A stretch of 64,000 nt of DNA from Bradyrhizobium sp. RD5-C2 (GCF_019972155.1 NZ_BOVL01000005.1:340882-404881); one strand, 5' to 3'; counted from the first letter of the stretch, positions 1-9,251 are shown. Numbers and translations are program-made. Notes: generated from the letters alone by a model not told the origin.

Positions 1-957
1 CGACAGCACGCGCAGGAAGCTGCGGCGCATCGTCTCCTCTGACCCGAAGCCGCAGCGCCGCGAGATTCGCTTGACCGGCAGGCGCGTCTCCGAGAGCAGG
101 TGCCGGGCGCCCTCGACCCGCAATCGCTCGATCGCGCGTGCCGGTGTCAAGCCGGTTGCATCGGCGTAGTGCCGGCTGAAGCTGCGCTCGCTCATGCCGG
201 CCTGTTTCGCCAGCGTCGAAAGCGAGAGGTCGTCGGCCAGATGGCCGCTGATCCAGTCATGCAGCGCGCCGAACCTGTCGTCGGTCGTTTGCAGCGACAG
301 GATTTCGCTGAATTGCGCCTGTCCGCCGGGCCGCTTGAAGAACACCACGAGATAGCGGGCGACGGCAAGCGCTGCCGCGCGGCCGAGGTCCTCCTCCAAC
401 AGGGCTAGCGCGAGATCGATGCCGGAGGTGACGCCGGCCGATGTCCAGAACGATCCGTCGCGCACGAAGATCGGATCGGACTCGACGCGAACATCGGGAA
501 AGCGCTCGGCGAGTTCCGAACAGAATTGCCAATGGGTCGCGGCACGACGGCCATTGAGAACGCCCGATGCGGCGAGCAGGAACGCGCCGGTGCAGACCGA
601 TGCGGTGCGGCGTGCTTGCCCGGCGCGTCCGCGTACCCAGTCCACCAAAGCGCGATCGGCCGCCGCTGCGTTGACGCCGTCGCCGCCCGGAATCACCAGC
701 GTGTCGACCGCTGTGCTGACGGCAGGCAGCGGGTGCACCGCGAGCCCGACACCGGCCGATGCTTCGATCGTGGGCCCGTCCTTGGCGACGACGCGGACCT
801 CATATGGCTCGGCATTGCCTGCCCTGGCCGCCAGCGCGTTGGCGGAAGCGAACACCTGCAATGGCCCGGTGACATCGAGCAACTGCACCGCCGGATAAGC
901 CAGCACTTCGATCAGGCGGCGGCCGTTTGGCGAGAAACGTGGGTTGGTTGGCGTCAT
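1..957 (-). CDS. GlxA-family transcriptional regulator (DJ-1/PfpI domain plus AraC HTH), 3' end cut by window
   Basis: The frame is open from an ATG at 957 to the window edge, giving 319 codons, close to the usual 320-330 residues, so only the last few are missing. The N-terminus (MTPTNPRFSPNGRRLIEVLA, then LLDVTGPLQVFASANAL) is the DJ-1/PfpI-like amidotransferase fold used as a sensor in GlxA regulators. The C-terminal end carries the AraC recognition helix region CGFGSEETMRRSFLRVL. It is divergent from the isonitrile-hydratase-like gene 64 bases away, the usual arrangement for a regulator of that enzyme. The ligand cannot be read from the sequence. Confidence 0.9.
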   Translation of the reverse strand, partial: MTPTNPRFSPNGRRLIEVLAYPAVQLLDVTGPLQVFASANALAARAGNAEPYEVRVVAKDGPTIEASAGVGLAVHPLPAVSTAVDTLVIPGGDGVNAAAADRALVDWVRGRAGQARRTASVCTGAFLLAASGVLNGRRAATHWQFCSELAERFPDVRVESDPIFVRDGSFWTSAGVTSGIDLALALLEEDLGRAAALAVARYLVVFFKRPGGQAQFSEILSLQTTDDRFGALHDWISGHLADDLSLSTLAKQAGMSERSFSRHYADATGLTPARAIERLRVEGARHLLSETRLPVKRISRRCGFGSEETMRRSFLRVLS

Positions 958-1021
958 CGCCGAAACCTGCCGCGCTAGATTCGCTTTGTCCATAGCGCAA
1001 AGAAAGTTCGAGGGAAGTTCA

Positions 1022-1726
1022 ATGATTGCTCACGATGTCCACTTGCGGATCGGATCACTGCTGTTCGAAGGCGTCGATCAAATCGATCTGACCGGGCCGT
1101 TCGAGGTGCTGTCGCGGATTCCGAATTCGACCTACCGCATCTACGGCAAGACCGCCGAGCCGGTCCGCGACATCAAGGGATTGCGGCTGACACCGGATGC
1201 GACTCTGGCCGAAGCGCCGCCGCTCGACGTGCTCCATGTGCCGGGTGGCTTCGGTCAGCAAGCCCTGATGGAGGATGCGGAAGTGCTCGGCTGGATCAGC
1301 CGGCAGGCGGCGGGGGCATGCCGCATCTTCTCGGTCTGCACGGGCGCGCTGATCTGCGGAGCGGCGGGCCTTCTGAAGGGGCGCAAGGCGACGACGCATT
1401 GGGCGTCGTTTCATCTGCTGCCGTTCTTCGGCGCGACGCCCGTGAACGAACGCGTGGTGGTGGACGGAAGCTTTGTCTTTACTGCCGGAGTCACGGCAGG
1501 CATCGACGGCGCATTGCGGCTCGCGGCTGAATTGCGCGGCGACGATGCCGCGCGCGCGATCCAGCTCTATATGGTGTATGCGCCGGAGCCGCCGTTCGAC
1601 AGCGGCACGCCGGAGACCGCGCCACCCGAGATCCTGCAGCAGTCACGCGAGGCCGTACGCGCGATCACGGCGCAGCGGGAGGAAACTGCGCGCCGCGTGG
1701 CCGCTAGGTTGGGTGTCGTGGTGTAG
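1022..1726 (+). CDS. DJ-1/PfpI family protein, isonitrile hydratase-like
   Basis: A 234-residue protein of the DJ-1/PfpI superfamily. The nucleophile-elbow cysteine lies in FSVCTGAL (Cys106, followed by Thr107), and Asp22 sits in the QIDLTGPFEVL motif. In isonitrile hydratase of Pseudomonas the equivalent Asp, Cys and Thr hydrate isonitriles to N-formamides. The start at 1022 is preferred over an upstream in-frame ATG at 944 because GAGGGAAG precedes it at good spacing and the upstream part overlaps the divergent regulator. The family is certain. The substrate is an inference from the motif and the GlxA-type neighbour. Confidence 0.85.
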   Translation: MIAHDVHLRIGSLLFEGVDQIDLTGPFEVLSRIPNSTYRIYGKTAEPVRDIKGLRLTPDATLAEAPPLDVLHVPGGFGQQALMEDAEVLGWISRQAAGACRIFSVCTGALICGAAGLLKGRKATTHWASFHLLPFFGATPVNERVVVDGSFVFTAGVTAGIDGALRLAAELRGDDAARAIQLYMVYAPEPPFDSGTPETAPPEILQQSREAVRAITAQREETARRVAARLGVVV

Positions 1727-1756
1727 GGAGATTGAGCGCCGCCTTTCAGATGCGCT

Positions 1757-2248
1757 CTAATTCCCCGGCTCGAAGCTGCAATCGGCGCCGCCGCCGGCCT
1801 TGTCCTTGATCACGGCGGGATCGAGTGTGCAGGACAATTTCGACAGTGCTTCGTAGATCGTCCCGGCGGCGCCGTCGCCGGGAACGCCAGCGAGCGCCAC
1901 GGTCGCGTAGATCGCGTTGGCTTCGCGGCCCTTCACGGTGTGGGTCCTGCTGCCGAAGGTCAGCGCGCAGGAGCGCGAGGTGATGTCGACATTGCTGGCG
2001 CGGCAGACGACCTTGTCGGCGGTGACGGTGATCTTCCTGTTGGTGCGGACATTGCTGTCGCCGCCAAAGAACGCGGCGACCGCCTTCTTCTTCCTGGTCG
2101 GCAGCGACGAGTACGGCGCGACTACGCCGGCGAGCGCCAGCGCGACCGAGCCGGAGGTGGTCGCGGGCGCAGCCCATGCGGCGGACGAGGCCAGCGACAA
2201 TGAACATGCGAGGATCGTCAATCGGTCAAGCCTCATTCCAACTCTCAT
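1757..2248 (-). CDS. small secreted protein of unknown function
   Basis: A 163-residue protein with a clear Sec signal peptide: MRVGMRLDRL, a hydrophobic stretch, then a likely cleavage after AAWA. The mature part has several cysteines (VVCRAS, SCALTF, LSCTLD, DCSFEP) that could pair as disulfides in the periplasm. The start at 2248 is chosen because AGGAG lies 8 bases upstream. An earlier in-frame ATG at 2311 would put a charged tail ahead of the signal peptide. I do not recognise the family. It is convergent with the preceding gene and has no evident operon partner. Confidence 0.7.
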   Translation of the reverse strand: MRVGMRLDRLTILACSLSLASSAAWAAPATTSGSVALALAGVVAPYSSLPTRKKKAVAAFFGGDSNVRTNRKITVTADKVVCRASNVDITSRSCALTFGSRTHTVKGREANAIYATVALAGVPGDGAAGTIYEALSKLSCTLDPAVIKDKAGGGADCSFEPGN

Positions 2249-2483
2249 TCTCGTCTCCTGAAGCTGCGCTTTCCGCGACGCAAAATCGCTAGCACGTCTG
2301 ACAGCGCGCATGGGTGATACCGTTCACATGCCATTCTGCAACTTCACGTGAGGCCGGTGCGCGCACAGGGCAGGGCGGCCCCGCGTGGACCCGCTTGCAC
2401 GATCGCGCCATCGGCGTCACAGTCCGCTTCGCGGCAGCGGTGCCGCCAACAACCAAGACAAGAATTTCACTTCGAGGAACGCC

Positions 2484-3548
2484 ATGGCGGCCACGCGCAT
2501 CGACTGCGACATCCATCCCGCGGTGGGGGGAACGCGCACCACGCTGCTGCCGTATCTCAGCGATCACTGGAAGGAACAGGTCGTCAGCCGCGCCATCGAC
2601 GGGCTGGATCTCAATTCCTATCCGCCGTCCATGCCGCTGTCCGGCCGCGCCGACTGGCGGCCGGCCGACGGCCGCAAGCCCGGCAGCGATCTCGCCATGG
2701 TGCAGCGCGGCGCGTTCGACCAGCTCGGCGCCAGCCACGCGATCTGCAATGTCGTCTATGGCGCGCAGGCGGTGTTCGATCCCTACATGGCGGCGGACTT
2801 CTGCAAGGCGATCAACGACTGGATCGCGGTCGAGTGGCTTGCCAGGGACACGCGGCTGCGCGCCTCGATCGTGGTGCCGATCCAGGCGCCGGACCTTGCG
2901 GTCGAGGAGATCGAGCGCCGCGCCGGCGACAATCGTTTCGTCTCGGTGCTGGTGCCCTCGCAAGGCGAGATGCTGCTCGGGCGGCGGCACAACTGGCCGA
3001 TCTATCAGGCCGCGGAGAAACACAGGCTGCCGATCGCGATCCACGCCGGCAGCGCCTACCGCGGCGCGCCGAGCTCGATCGGCTGGCCGTCCTATCGCTA
3101 CGAATATTATCTGGCCGAAGCGCAGGCGTTCCAGGCGCAGACATTGAGCCTGATCTATGAGGGCGTGTTCGGAAAGTATCCGGGCTTGACTGTCGTGTTG
3201 ATGGAGTCCGGCGTGAGCTGGCTGCCGGCCTTCATGTGGCGCGCCAACAAGACCTGGCGCGGCGTGCGCGTCGAGGTGCCGTGGGTCGAGCGCGAACCGG
3301 CCGCGATCATCCGCGATCATTTCCGCGTCACGATGCAGCCGTTCGATGCGCCGATGGATGCAACTGGCGTTGCCGACATCATCGACCAGATCGGCTCTGA
3401 CAAGATGTTCCTGTTTGCGTCGGACTACCCGCACTGGCAGTTCGATGGCGACGATCCGGTCCCGCCGCATCTGCCGGCAGGTCTCGTCAAGCGGATGTGC
3501 GAAGATAATCCGTTGGAAACCTTTCCGCGTCTGAAACTCGACTCGTAA
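2484..3548 (+). CDS. amidohydrolase family protein (ACMSD-like TIM barrel), copy 1
   Basis: A 354-residue metal-dependent hydrolase of the amidohydrolase-2 superfamily. Metal-site residues are visible: Asp9-x-His11 in DCDIHP, His187 in AIHAGS, and Asp314/His317 in the C-terminal SDYPHW motif. Relatives decarboxylate or hydrolyse carboxylated aromatic ring products. The start at 2484 follows GAGGAAC and begins directly at the barrel's first strand. Upstream in-frame codons belong to a poorly coding leader. It is followed by a clearly related second copy, and both sit ahead of a Rieske protein and an oxidoreductase, so a ring-degradation role is plausible but unproven. Confidence 0.85.
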   Translation: MAATRIDCDIHPAVGGTRTTLLPYLSDHWKEQVVSRAIDGLDLNSYPPSMPLSGRADWRPADGRKPGSDLAMVQRGAFDQLGASHAICNVVYGAQAVFDPYMAADFCKAINDWIAVEWLARDTRLRASIVVPIQAPDLAVEEIERRAGDNRFVSVLVPSQGEMLLGRRHNWPIYQAAEKHRLPIAIHAGSAYRGAPSSIGWPSYRYEYYLAEAQAFQAQTLSLIYEGVFGKYPGLTVVLMESGVSWLPAFMWRANKTWRGVRVEVPWVEREPAAIIRDHFRVTMQPFDAPMDATGVADIIDQIGSDKMFLFASDYPHWQFDGDDPVPPHLPAGLVKRMCEDNPLETFPRLKLDS

Positions 3549-3551
3549 TTC

Positions 3552-3600
3552 GCGCGCATGATCCGGAAAAGTGGGAACCGGTTTTCCGAATAGATCATGC
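3552..3600. repeat. intergenic palindromic repeat (GCGCATGATC arms)
   Basis: The outer arms GCGCATGATC and GATCATGCGC are perfect inverted repeats around an inner CGGAAAAGTGG...CCGGTTTTCCG segment. I associate this kind of element with rhizobial intergenic regions. It lies between the two amidohydrolase genes, where it could form a hairpin in the transcript. Confidence 0.75.
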
Positions 3601-3622
3601 GCCAAACAAAATGGAGGATCGC

Positions 3623-4735
3623 ATGAGTGACGTCATCGACCGCCCGATGCTCGATCAGGAGACCACCGCCGCGACGCGGCTCAAGATCATCGATTGCGAC
3701 ATCCATCCGAGCATTCATGCGCACAGCGATCTCAACGAGTTCCTGCCGAAGCGCTGGCAGCAGCATCTCAAGGAATACGGCAGCCATCTGCGCACGCCCT
3801 ATATCGGTACCACGCCATACCCGCGCTCCTCGCCGCTGATCGCGCGGCGCGATGCGTGGCCGCCGACCGGCGGCGTGCCCGGCTCCGATCTCGATTTCAT
3901 GCGCAAGCAGCATCTCGATCCGTTCGATGTCGAGTTCGGGATCCTGCAGGTGCTCGACCTCTTCATCTTCTCGCAGCAGAATCTGGAATTCGGCGCCGCG
4001 ATCCAGCGTGCCATCAACGACTGGCAACTCGCCTTCTGGGCGCATCGCGATCCCAGGCTGAAGGCCTCGATCCTGGTCGGGCAGGACGGCTCCGACCTCG
4101 GCCTCGCCGAGATCGACCGCTGCGCCAAAACCGGTGAGTACATCCAGATCAACGTCTCGCCGCGCGCCAACGAACCGCTCGGCCGCCGCCGCTACTGGCC
4201 GATCTATGAGCGCGCGCAAGAGCTCGATCTGCCGCTCGGCATCCATGTCGGCGGCTATGGCGGGCATGCGCCGACCGGCGGCGGCTGGCCGTCCTATTAT
4301 TGCGAGGAGCATCAGTCGAACGCGCATACGGTGGCCTCGAACCTCACGAGCCTCGTGCTGGAAGGCGTTCCCGAACGCTTCCCGAAACTGAAGATCGTGT
4401 TCATCGAGGGCGGCTTCGGCTGGATCCCGGCGACGATGTGGCGGATGGATCAGCATTTCGAGCGCTTCCGCAGCGAGGTGCCTCATCTGAAGCGCAAGCC
4501 GAGCGAATATGTGAAGCAGCATTTCTGGTTCACGACCCAGCCGATCGACGAGCCGGATGAAGCCAAGCACCTGCGCCAGCTGATCGAATGGGTCGGCATC
4601 GACCGGCTGCTGTTCTCGTCGGATTATCCGCACTGGGACTATGACGACGCGCGCTACGCCTTCAAAACGCCGCTGACGGAGGCTGAGCGGCGCAAGATCT
4701 TCAACAGCAACGCCCGCGCGGTTTACAAGTTCTAG
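3623..4735 (+). CDS. amidohydrolase family protein (ACMSD-like TIM barrel), copy 2
   Basis: A 370-residue paralogue of the preceding gene. It shares the Asp26-x-His28 start motif (IIDCDIHPS), the GIHVGG histidine, the EGGFGWIPATMWRMD segment and the C-terminal FSSDYPHWDYDD metal motif. The start at 3623 is placed by GGAGG seven bases upstream, and the earlier ATG at 3611 contains that ribosome site. It ends 7 bases before the Rieske gene, so the two are surely co-transcribed. Two non-identical hydrolases in tandem suggest different subunits or successive substrates. Confidence 0.87.
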   Translation: MSDVIDRPMLDQETTAATRLKIIDCDIHPSIHAHSDLNEFLPKRWQQHLKEYGSHLRTPYIGTTPYPRSSPLIARRDAWPPTGGVPGSDLDFMRKQHLDPFDVEFGILQVLDLFIFSQQNLEFGAAIQRAINDWQLAFWAHRDPRLKASILVGQDGSDLGLAEIDRCAKTGEYIQINVSPRANEPLGRRRYWPIYERAQELDLPLGIHVGGYGGHAPTGGGWPSYYCEEHQSNAHTVASNLTSLVLEGVPERFPKLKIVFIEGGFGWIPATMWRMDQHFERFRSEVPHLKRKPSEYVKQHFWFTTQPIDEPDEAKHLRQLIEWVGIDRLLFSSDYPHWDYDDARYAFKTPLTEAERRKIFNSNARAVYKF

Positions 4736-4742
4736 GATTCCG

Positions 4743-5156
4743 ATGGCCCGTCACATCGTCGCGCGCACCAGTGAGATTCCTGCCGGCGGCAACAAGGTGT
4801 TCGACCTCGAGGGCCGCGACATTGTCGTGTTCCACGTCAATGGTGAGTTCTTCGCGCTGCTCAATCGCTGCCCGCATGAGGGCGCGCCGCTGGAGAAGGC
4901 GGCCTGCGTCGCGCGCCTGACCTCGCCGGAGCCCGGCATCTACCAGCGCGACCGTGTCGGCGAGATGCTGCGCTGTGCGTGGCACGGCTGGGAATTCGAC
5001 ATGCGCAACGGCCAGTCCTGGTTCGATCCCAAGCGATTCAGGATCCGCTCCTATCCGGTCGCGGTCGAGAGCGGCGCCGAGTTGCAGAAGGGTCCGTATG
5101 TCGCCGAGACGTTTCCGGTGCACATCGAGGACAACTACGTGATTGTCGAGCTGTAA
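4743..5156 (+). CDS. Rieske [2Fe-2S] domain protein
   Basis: A 137-residue soluble Rieske protein. The cluster ligands are Cys43-x-His45 (CPHEGA) and Cys78-x2-His81 (CAWHGW). The spacing between the two motifs is long (33 residues) because of an insert around EPGIYQRDRVGE, also seen in oxygenase-associated Rieske proteins. There is no catalytic non-heme iron domain, so it should be an electron carrier, possibly fed by the flavin/iron-sulfur fusion encoded downstream. It follows the second amidohydrolase with a 7-base gap. Confidence 0.9.
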   Translation: MARHIVARTSEIPAGGNKVFDLEGRDIVVFHVNGEFFALLNRCPHEGAPLEKAACVARLTSPEPGIYQRDRVGEMLRCAWHGWEFDMRNGQSWFDPKRFRIRSYPVAVESGAELQKGPYVAETFPVHIEDNYVIVEL

Positions 5157-5187
5157 CGGGCTGCCGCGTGCCCTATCATAACGGGCG

Positions 5188-5208
5188 TTATTGCGGCATC
5201 TGCAATAA
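5188..5208. promoter_or_regulatory. inverted repeat ahead of the glutathione transferase gene
   Basis: A perfect 7-base inverted repeat, TTATTGC and GCAATAA, with a 7-base spacer. It sits about 100 bases upstream of the GST start in an otherwise non-coding 148-base gap, so it could be an operator or a short hairpin. Confidence 0.35.
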
Positions 5209-5304
5209 TGAAGTTCCGTCGGCGATCATTATAATATCCAATGCAATGGGCCACCTTGAGGTCGCGGTCGGGATAACCCCGTCCACGACATCAGGAACGG
5301 CACC

Positions 5305-5922
5305 ATGAAGCTTTATCACTTTGCTCTCTCCGGCCATGCGCACCGCGCCCGCCTGTTCATGTCCCTGCTGGGCATTCCGCACGAGGTGGTCGACGTCGAC
5401 CTCAGGTCCGGCGCGCACAAGACGTCGGAATTCCTCACGCTCAATCCGTTCGGCCAGGTACCGGTGCTCGACGATGACGGCACTATCATTGCCGACTCCA
5501 ACGCGATCCTCGTCTATCTCGCGACCAAGCTCGGCCGCACCGACTGGCTGCCGCAGGATGCGAAGGGCGCCGCCACGGTGCAGCGCTGGCTGTCGGTTGC
5601 CGCCGGCGATCTCGCCTTCGGGCCCGCCGCTGCGCGGCTGATCACGGTGTTCGGCGCGAAGTTCAATCCGGACGACGTGATCGCGCGCGCCCACATGCTG
5701 CTGAAGCGGCTCGAAGCCCACCTTGCCGATCGCGACTTTCTGGTCGGCACGCAGCCGACGATCGCTGATGTGGCGCTCTACAGCTATCTGTCGAGTGCGC
5801 CCGAGGGCAATGTCGATCTCTCCGCCTATCCGCGCGTCAACGCGTTCCTGCGCCGGATCGAGGCGTTGCCGGGCTTCGTCCCCTTTGCCAAGACGCGCGC
5901 CGGTCTGGCGGCCGCTGCGTGA
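5305..5922 (+). CDS. glutathione S-transferase family protein
   Basis: A 205-residue cytosolic GST. The N-terminal thioredoxin-like domain carries [18 protein letters not shown], the cis-proline motif [10 protein letters not shown] and the gamma-glutamyl binding [11 protein letters not shown]. The all-alpha C-terminal domain contains the capping motif [12 protein letters not shown]. GSTs beside catabolic oxidoreductases often open epoxides or remove halides. Here that is only a contextual guess. It lies between the Rieske gene and the fusion oxidoreductase on the same strand. Confidence 0.9.
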   Translation: MKLYHFALSGHAHRARLFMSLLGIPHEVVDVDLRSGAHKTSEFLTLNPFGQVPVLDDDGTIIADSNAILVYLATKLGRTDWLPQDAKGAATVQRWLSVAAGDLAFGPAAARLITVFGAKFNPDDVIARAHMLLKRLEAHLADRDFLVGTQPTIADVALYSYLSSAPEGNVDLSAYPRVNAFLRRIEALPGFVPFAKTRAGLAAAA

Positions 5923-5982
5923 CATGTCGACCGGGCGTGCCCGCGGGCGCGCCCGTCCAACCCCGCAGGGGAGGGCGATGCG

Positions 5983-8058
5983 ATGAGCGACAGGCGAACC
6001 AAGAGCAAGCTCGCGACCTGGCATGCCGGCGAGATGGCGATCCAGCAGAAGGTCGGCGTCGCCGAGAAGTTGGCGGCGGTCGGCCAGCGCGCCGTGCGCG
6101 ACTTCATGCCCGACCAGCATCGCGATTTCTTCGCGCAAATTCCCTTCATCGTGGTCGGCAGCGTGGACCGCCGCGGCGACGCGTGGGCCTCGTTGCTGGC
6201 CGGCCGGCCCGGTTTTATCTCTTCGCCGACGCCGCGCAGCCTCGAGATCGATGCGCGGCCCGACCCCAGCGATCCCGTCAGCGAGGGCATGCGCGAGGGC
6301 GATGCGATCGGATTGCTCGGAATCGAATTGCACACGCGGCGTCGCAACCGTGCCAACGGGCTGCTCCGTGCATCGTCAGGCAAGGCGCTAAGCTTCGAGC
6401 TCGACCAGAGCTTTGGCAATTGTCCGCAATATATCCAGCTGCGCGATTTCACGTTCGTGCGGGAGCCGGCTGAATCTTTCAAGGGAGAGATTGAGGAAAG
6501 CACGACGCTCGATCAGGCCGCGCGCGACACGATCAAGGCGGCGGATACGTTCTTCGTGGCGTCCTATGCCGAGCGCGAGGATCGTCGCCAGGTCGACGTC
6601 TCGCATCGCGGCGGCAAGGCCGGTTTCGTTCGTGTTGCCGGCGACGGCACGCTGACGGTCCCCGATTTCGCTGGCAACCTGTTCTTCAACACGCTCGGCA
6701 ACTTCCTCGTCAACCGCAAGGCGGGGCTGCTGTTCGTCGATTTCGAAACCGGCGACATGCTGCAACTGACCGGCGATGCCGAGGTGATCCTGGACTCGCC
6801 GGAGATCGCCGCGTTTCAGGGCGCCGAACGGCTCTGGAGTTTCCGCGCCCGCCACGTGGTGCGCAGGCGCGGCGCGCTGCCGCTGCGCTGGGCCTTCCGG
6901 GCCGAAGGCTGGTCGCCGAATGCCTTGATGACCGGCGATTGGGCGCAGGCCGTCGACCGGATTCGCGCCGCCGAGCGCGCCACGCAATGGCGCCCGTTCA
7001 AGGTGACCAAGGTCGTCGACGAGAGCCGTTCGATCCGCTCGTTTCATCTGCAGCCGGACGATGGCGCAGGGCTGCTGCCGCATCAGGCCGGACAGCATCT
7101 GCCGATTCGCCTTTCATTGCCGGGCTCCGGCAAGCCGGTCATTCGCACCTATACGCTGTCGGTCGCGCCGTCGGACGGCACGTACCGCATCAGCGTGAAG
7201 CGCGACGGCCCGGTGTCGCAGCATCTCCACGACACGATCCATGTCGGCGACATCATCGAGGCGCGGGCGCCGAGCGGCGGCTTCACGATCGATGCGCGCG
7301 AGAAGCGGCCCGCGGTGCTGCTTGCCGGCGGCGTCGGTATCACGCCGATGCTCGCGATGCTGCGCCACGTGGTCTATGAGGGCCTGCGCACCCGCGGCAT
7401 CCGGCCGACCTTCCTGTTCCAGGCTGCGCATGCCAAGGAGGAACGCGCGTTTGGCGACGAGTTCCAGCAACTGGCCGAGGCCGCAGGCGGCGCAGTCCGG
7501 ATCATCCGCGTCCTCAGTGACGTCGATGGCGCCGAGCAGGGTATCGATTACGACGCCGCGGGGCGGATCGACATGGCGCTGCTGTCGCGCGTCCTGCCGT
7601 TCAACGACTACGACTTCTATCTGTGCGGCCCGCCGCAGTTCACCCAATCGCTCTATGACGCCCTGCGCGGCTACAACATCGCCGACGGCAGGATTCACGC
7701 CGAGGCGTTCGGTCCATCGTCGCTGGTGCGGAAGCCGGACGTGGCCACGACAGTGCCGCCGCGCCGGCGGCCTGCGACCACGCCGGTCCCGGTCGCCTTC
7801 ACCGCATCGATGAAGGAGGCACGCTGGACGCCGGAGTCCGGAACGCTGCTCGAACTGGCGGAGGAACGCGGTCTCAGCCCCGCGTTCAGCTGCCGGGAAG
7901 GCAATTGCGGAAGCTGTCGAACCAAATTGTTGGCAGGCGCCGTGACCTATCTGAAGCAGCCAACCGCCGAGGTGGCTGACGACGAGGTGCTGATCTGCTG
8001 CGCGGTGCCGGCGAAGCCGGATGGCGACGGCGAGGGGCGGGTCCAGCTGGATCTTTGA
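5983..8058 (+). CDS. three-domain oxidoreductase: PNPOx-like flavin domain, ferredoxin reductase, [2Fe-2S] ferredoxin
   Basis: A 691-residue fusion. Residues 1 to about 290 resemble the pyridoxamine-phosphate-oxidase split-barrel family (AEKLAAVGQRAVRDFMPDQH, NPRKAGLLFVDFETGDMLQLTG-like core). Residues about 340-580 are an FNR-type FAD/NAD module with RTYTLS (around 388) for FAD and LLAGGVGITPMLAML (around 447) for NAD(P). Residues about 600-691 are a plant-type ferredoxin with Cys637-x4-Cys642-x2-Cys645 and a further Cys at 672/673. A strong AG-rich ribosome site (GGGGAGGGCG) precedes the ATG. It probably moves electrons from NAD(P)H to a partner, such as the Rieske protein upstream. Confidence 0.88.
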   Translation: MSDRRTKSKLATWHAGEMAIQQKVGVAEKLAAVGQRAVRDFMPDQHRDFFAQIPFIVVGSVDRRGDAWASLLAGRPGFISSPTPRSLEIDARPDPSDPVSEGMREGDAIGLLGIELHTRRRNRANGLLRASSGKALSFELDQSFGNCPQYIQLRDFTFVREPAESFKGEIEESTTLDQAARDTIKAADTFFVASYAEREDRRQVDVSHRGGKAGFVRVAGDGTLTVPDFAGNLFFNTLGNFLVNRKAGLLFVDFETGDMLQLTGDAEVILDSPEIAAFQGAERLWSFRARHVVRRRGALPLRWAFRAEGWSPNALMTGDWAQAVDRIRAAERATQWRPFKVTKVVDESRSIRSFHLQPDDGAGLLPHQAGQHLPIRLSLPGSGKPVIRTYTLSVAPSDGTYRISVKRDGPVSQHLHDTIHVGDIIEARAPSGGFTIDAREKRPAVLLAGGVGITPMLAMLRHVVYEGLRTRGIRPTFLFQAAHAKEERAFGDEFQQLAEAAGGAVRIIRVLSDVDGAEQGIDYDAAGRIDMALLSRVLPFNDYDFYLCGPPQFTQSLYDALRGYNIADGRIHAEAFGPSSLVRKPDVATTVPPRRRPATTPVPVAFTASMKEARWTPESGTLLELAEERGLSPAFSCREGNCGSCRTKLLAGAVTYLKQPTAEVADDEVLICCAVPAKPDGDGEGRVQLDL

Positions 8059-8112
8059 TCAACCGAGTTCGCCGACCACGCAACCCGCGCGACGCGCCGT
8101 CTTCGCTGACGC

Positions 8113-8466
8113 TCAGCCCATGCTGCCCGGCATGAAACAACGCGGCCGCGGGTGGCCATTGAGGTAATACGGCCAGACCATGGTGCGACCGGCGCGGTTC
8201 GGGCCAGCGACGACGGCCTCGTCGGGAACGTCAACCCACTCACCCTCGAGGCGGACGCGATAGTGACCGTCCTTGGTGTCCCAGTCGGCATCATCGACGC
8301 GCTGCGCGTCGCTGCCGTCGCAGCAGGGTCCCTTGCCGCTATGCAGGCTCTCGTACCAGCCGTTCAACTCGGGATGCTGGTGATCATGGGCTCGCACTGG
8401 GCCGAGCGCCGGCAGCGCCAGCAAGCCGGAGGCAAAAAGCATCGCACGCCAAGACGGTTTGTTCAT
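8113..8466 (-). CDS. small secreted protein with GPCCDG motif, function unknown
   Basis: A 117-residue protein starting MNKPSWRAML with a signal peptide ending near GPVRA. The mature part begins with HDHQHPELNGWYESLHS and contains a double-cysteine motif GKGPCCDGSDA plus a C-terminal RPRCFMPG. The His-rich start and the cysteine pair could bind a metal, but this is conjecture. I have the impression that this pattern recurs in bradyrhizobial genomes as a conserved hypothetical. The start at 8466 is preferred to the upstream ATG at 8514 because it begins the signal peptide. Confidence 0.7.
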   Translation of the reverse strand: MNKPSWRAMLFASGLLALPALGPVRAHDHQHPELNGWYESLHSGKGPCCDGSDAQRVDDADWDTKDGHYRVRLEGEWVDVPDEAVVAGPNRAGRTMVWPYYLNGHPRPRCFMPGSMG

Positions 8467-8589
8467 CTGATCCCCAGACCCGGATGGCCCAGCAGCCAAT
8501 CCGGACATGGTCATCGCACGCGCGACATCAATAAGATGATAGACGACATATATTCACATTCATGCGAGGGCGCGGTGTGCCGCCGGGGC

Positions 8590-9165
8590 TCAGGCGAGCA
8601 GGCCCAGCACCTGGTCGATCACGGCCTTCACCCGTTTTGAATCCGGCCTCTGGTGTGCTAGCGCCAGCAGTCCGGCATGCACCACCATGATGGTGTGCGC
8701 AGTGACGTCGGGGTCAAAGCCCTTCCTGAACTCGGCGCGATCGGCGCGCAGCCGCGCGCGCAGCAGCTCTTCGAGCCGCCGGTTGTAGCGTTCGATGCTC
8801 TTGCGGAACTCGGCCTGGTCGAGCGAGCCGTCGGTCGCGGAATTGATCGACAGGCAGCCGCGCTGTCCCTTCTCGCCCGAGCAATACGGGATGAAGCCGG
8901 TAAGCCATTGCCTGATGGCTTCGCGGGCCGGCACAGGCTGCGCCAGGGTGCGCTCGGCCCAGCCCAGGATGCCGTCGTGATAGCGGTCGAGCACTTTCAG
9001 GAACAGCGCGTTCTTGTCGCCGAACGCCGCATAGAGACTGGGCTTGGCGACGCCGCTCGCGGCCGTGATCTCGTCGAGCGAGGTCGCCTGAAAGCCCTTC
9101 TGCCAGAACACCTGACGGGCGATTTCCAGGACGTTGTCCGGATCGAAGCTGCGCGGCCTTGCCAT
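8590..9165 (-). CDS. TetR/AcrR family transcriptional regulator
   Basis: A 191-residue TetR-type repressor. The N-terminal HTH covers about residues 8-54 (ARQVFWQKGFQATSLDEITAASGVAKPSLYAAFGDKNALF split across helices). The C-terminal part contains GQRGCLSINSATD, typical of the group that controls reductases in response to small electrophiles. It is divergent from the MDR-type reductase gene, and the 125-base shared promoter holds a perfect palindrome (9252-9267). It probably represses both genes. Confidence 0.92.
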   Translation of the reverse strand: MARPRSFDPDNVLEIARQVFWQKGFQATSLDEITAASGVAKPSLYAAFGDKNALFLKVLDRYHDGILGWAERTLAQPVPAREAIRQWLTGFIPYCSGEKGQRGCLSINSATDGSLDQAEFRKSIERYNRRLEELLRARLRADRAEFRKGFDPDVTAHTIMVVHAGLLALAHQRPDSKRVKAVIDQVLGLLA

Positions 9166-9251
9166 ATCTCTGTTTTATGTACTCCCGCGTCGGATGTGAA
9201 GCCTTCACCTTGCCGTGAAGGCAATCCGGACCATTGACGTCATCGCTATTC

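Noticed and set aside
8152..8640. A 162-codon plus-strand frame opposite the GPCCDG secreted protein
   Set aside because: No recognisable domain, no ribosome site, and it runs antisense to a gene with a signal peptide and conserved-looking cysteine motif.
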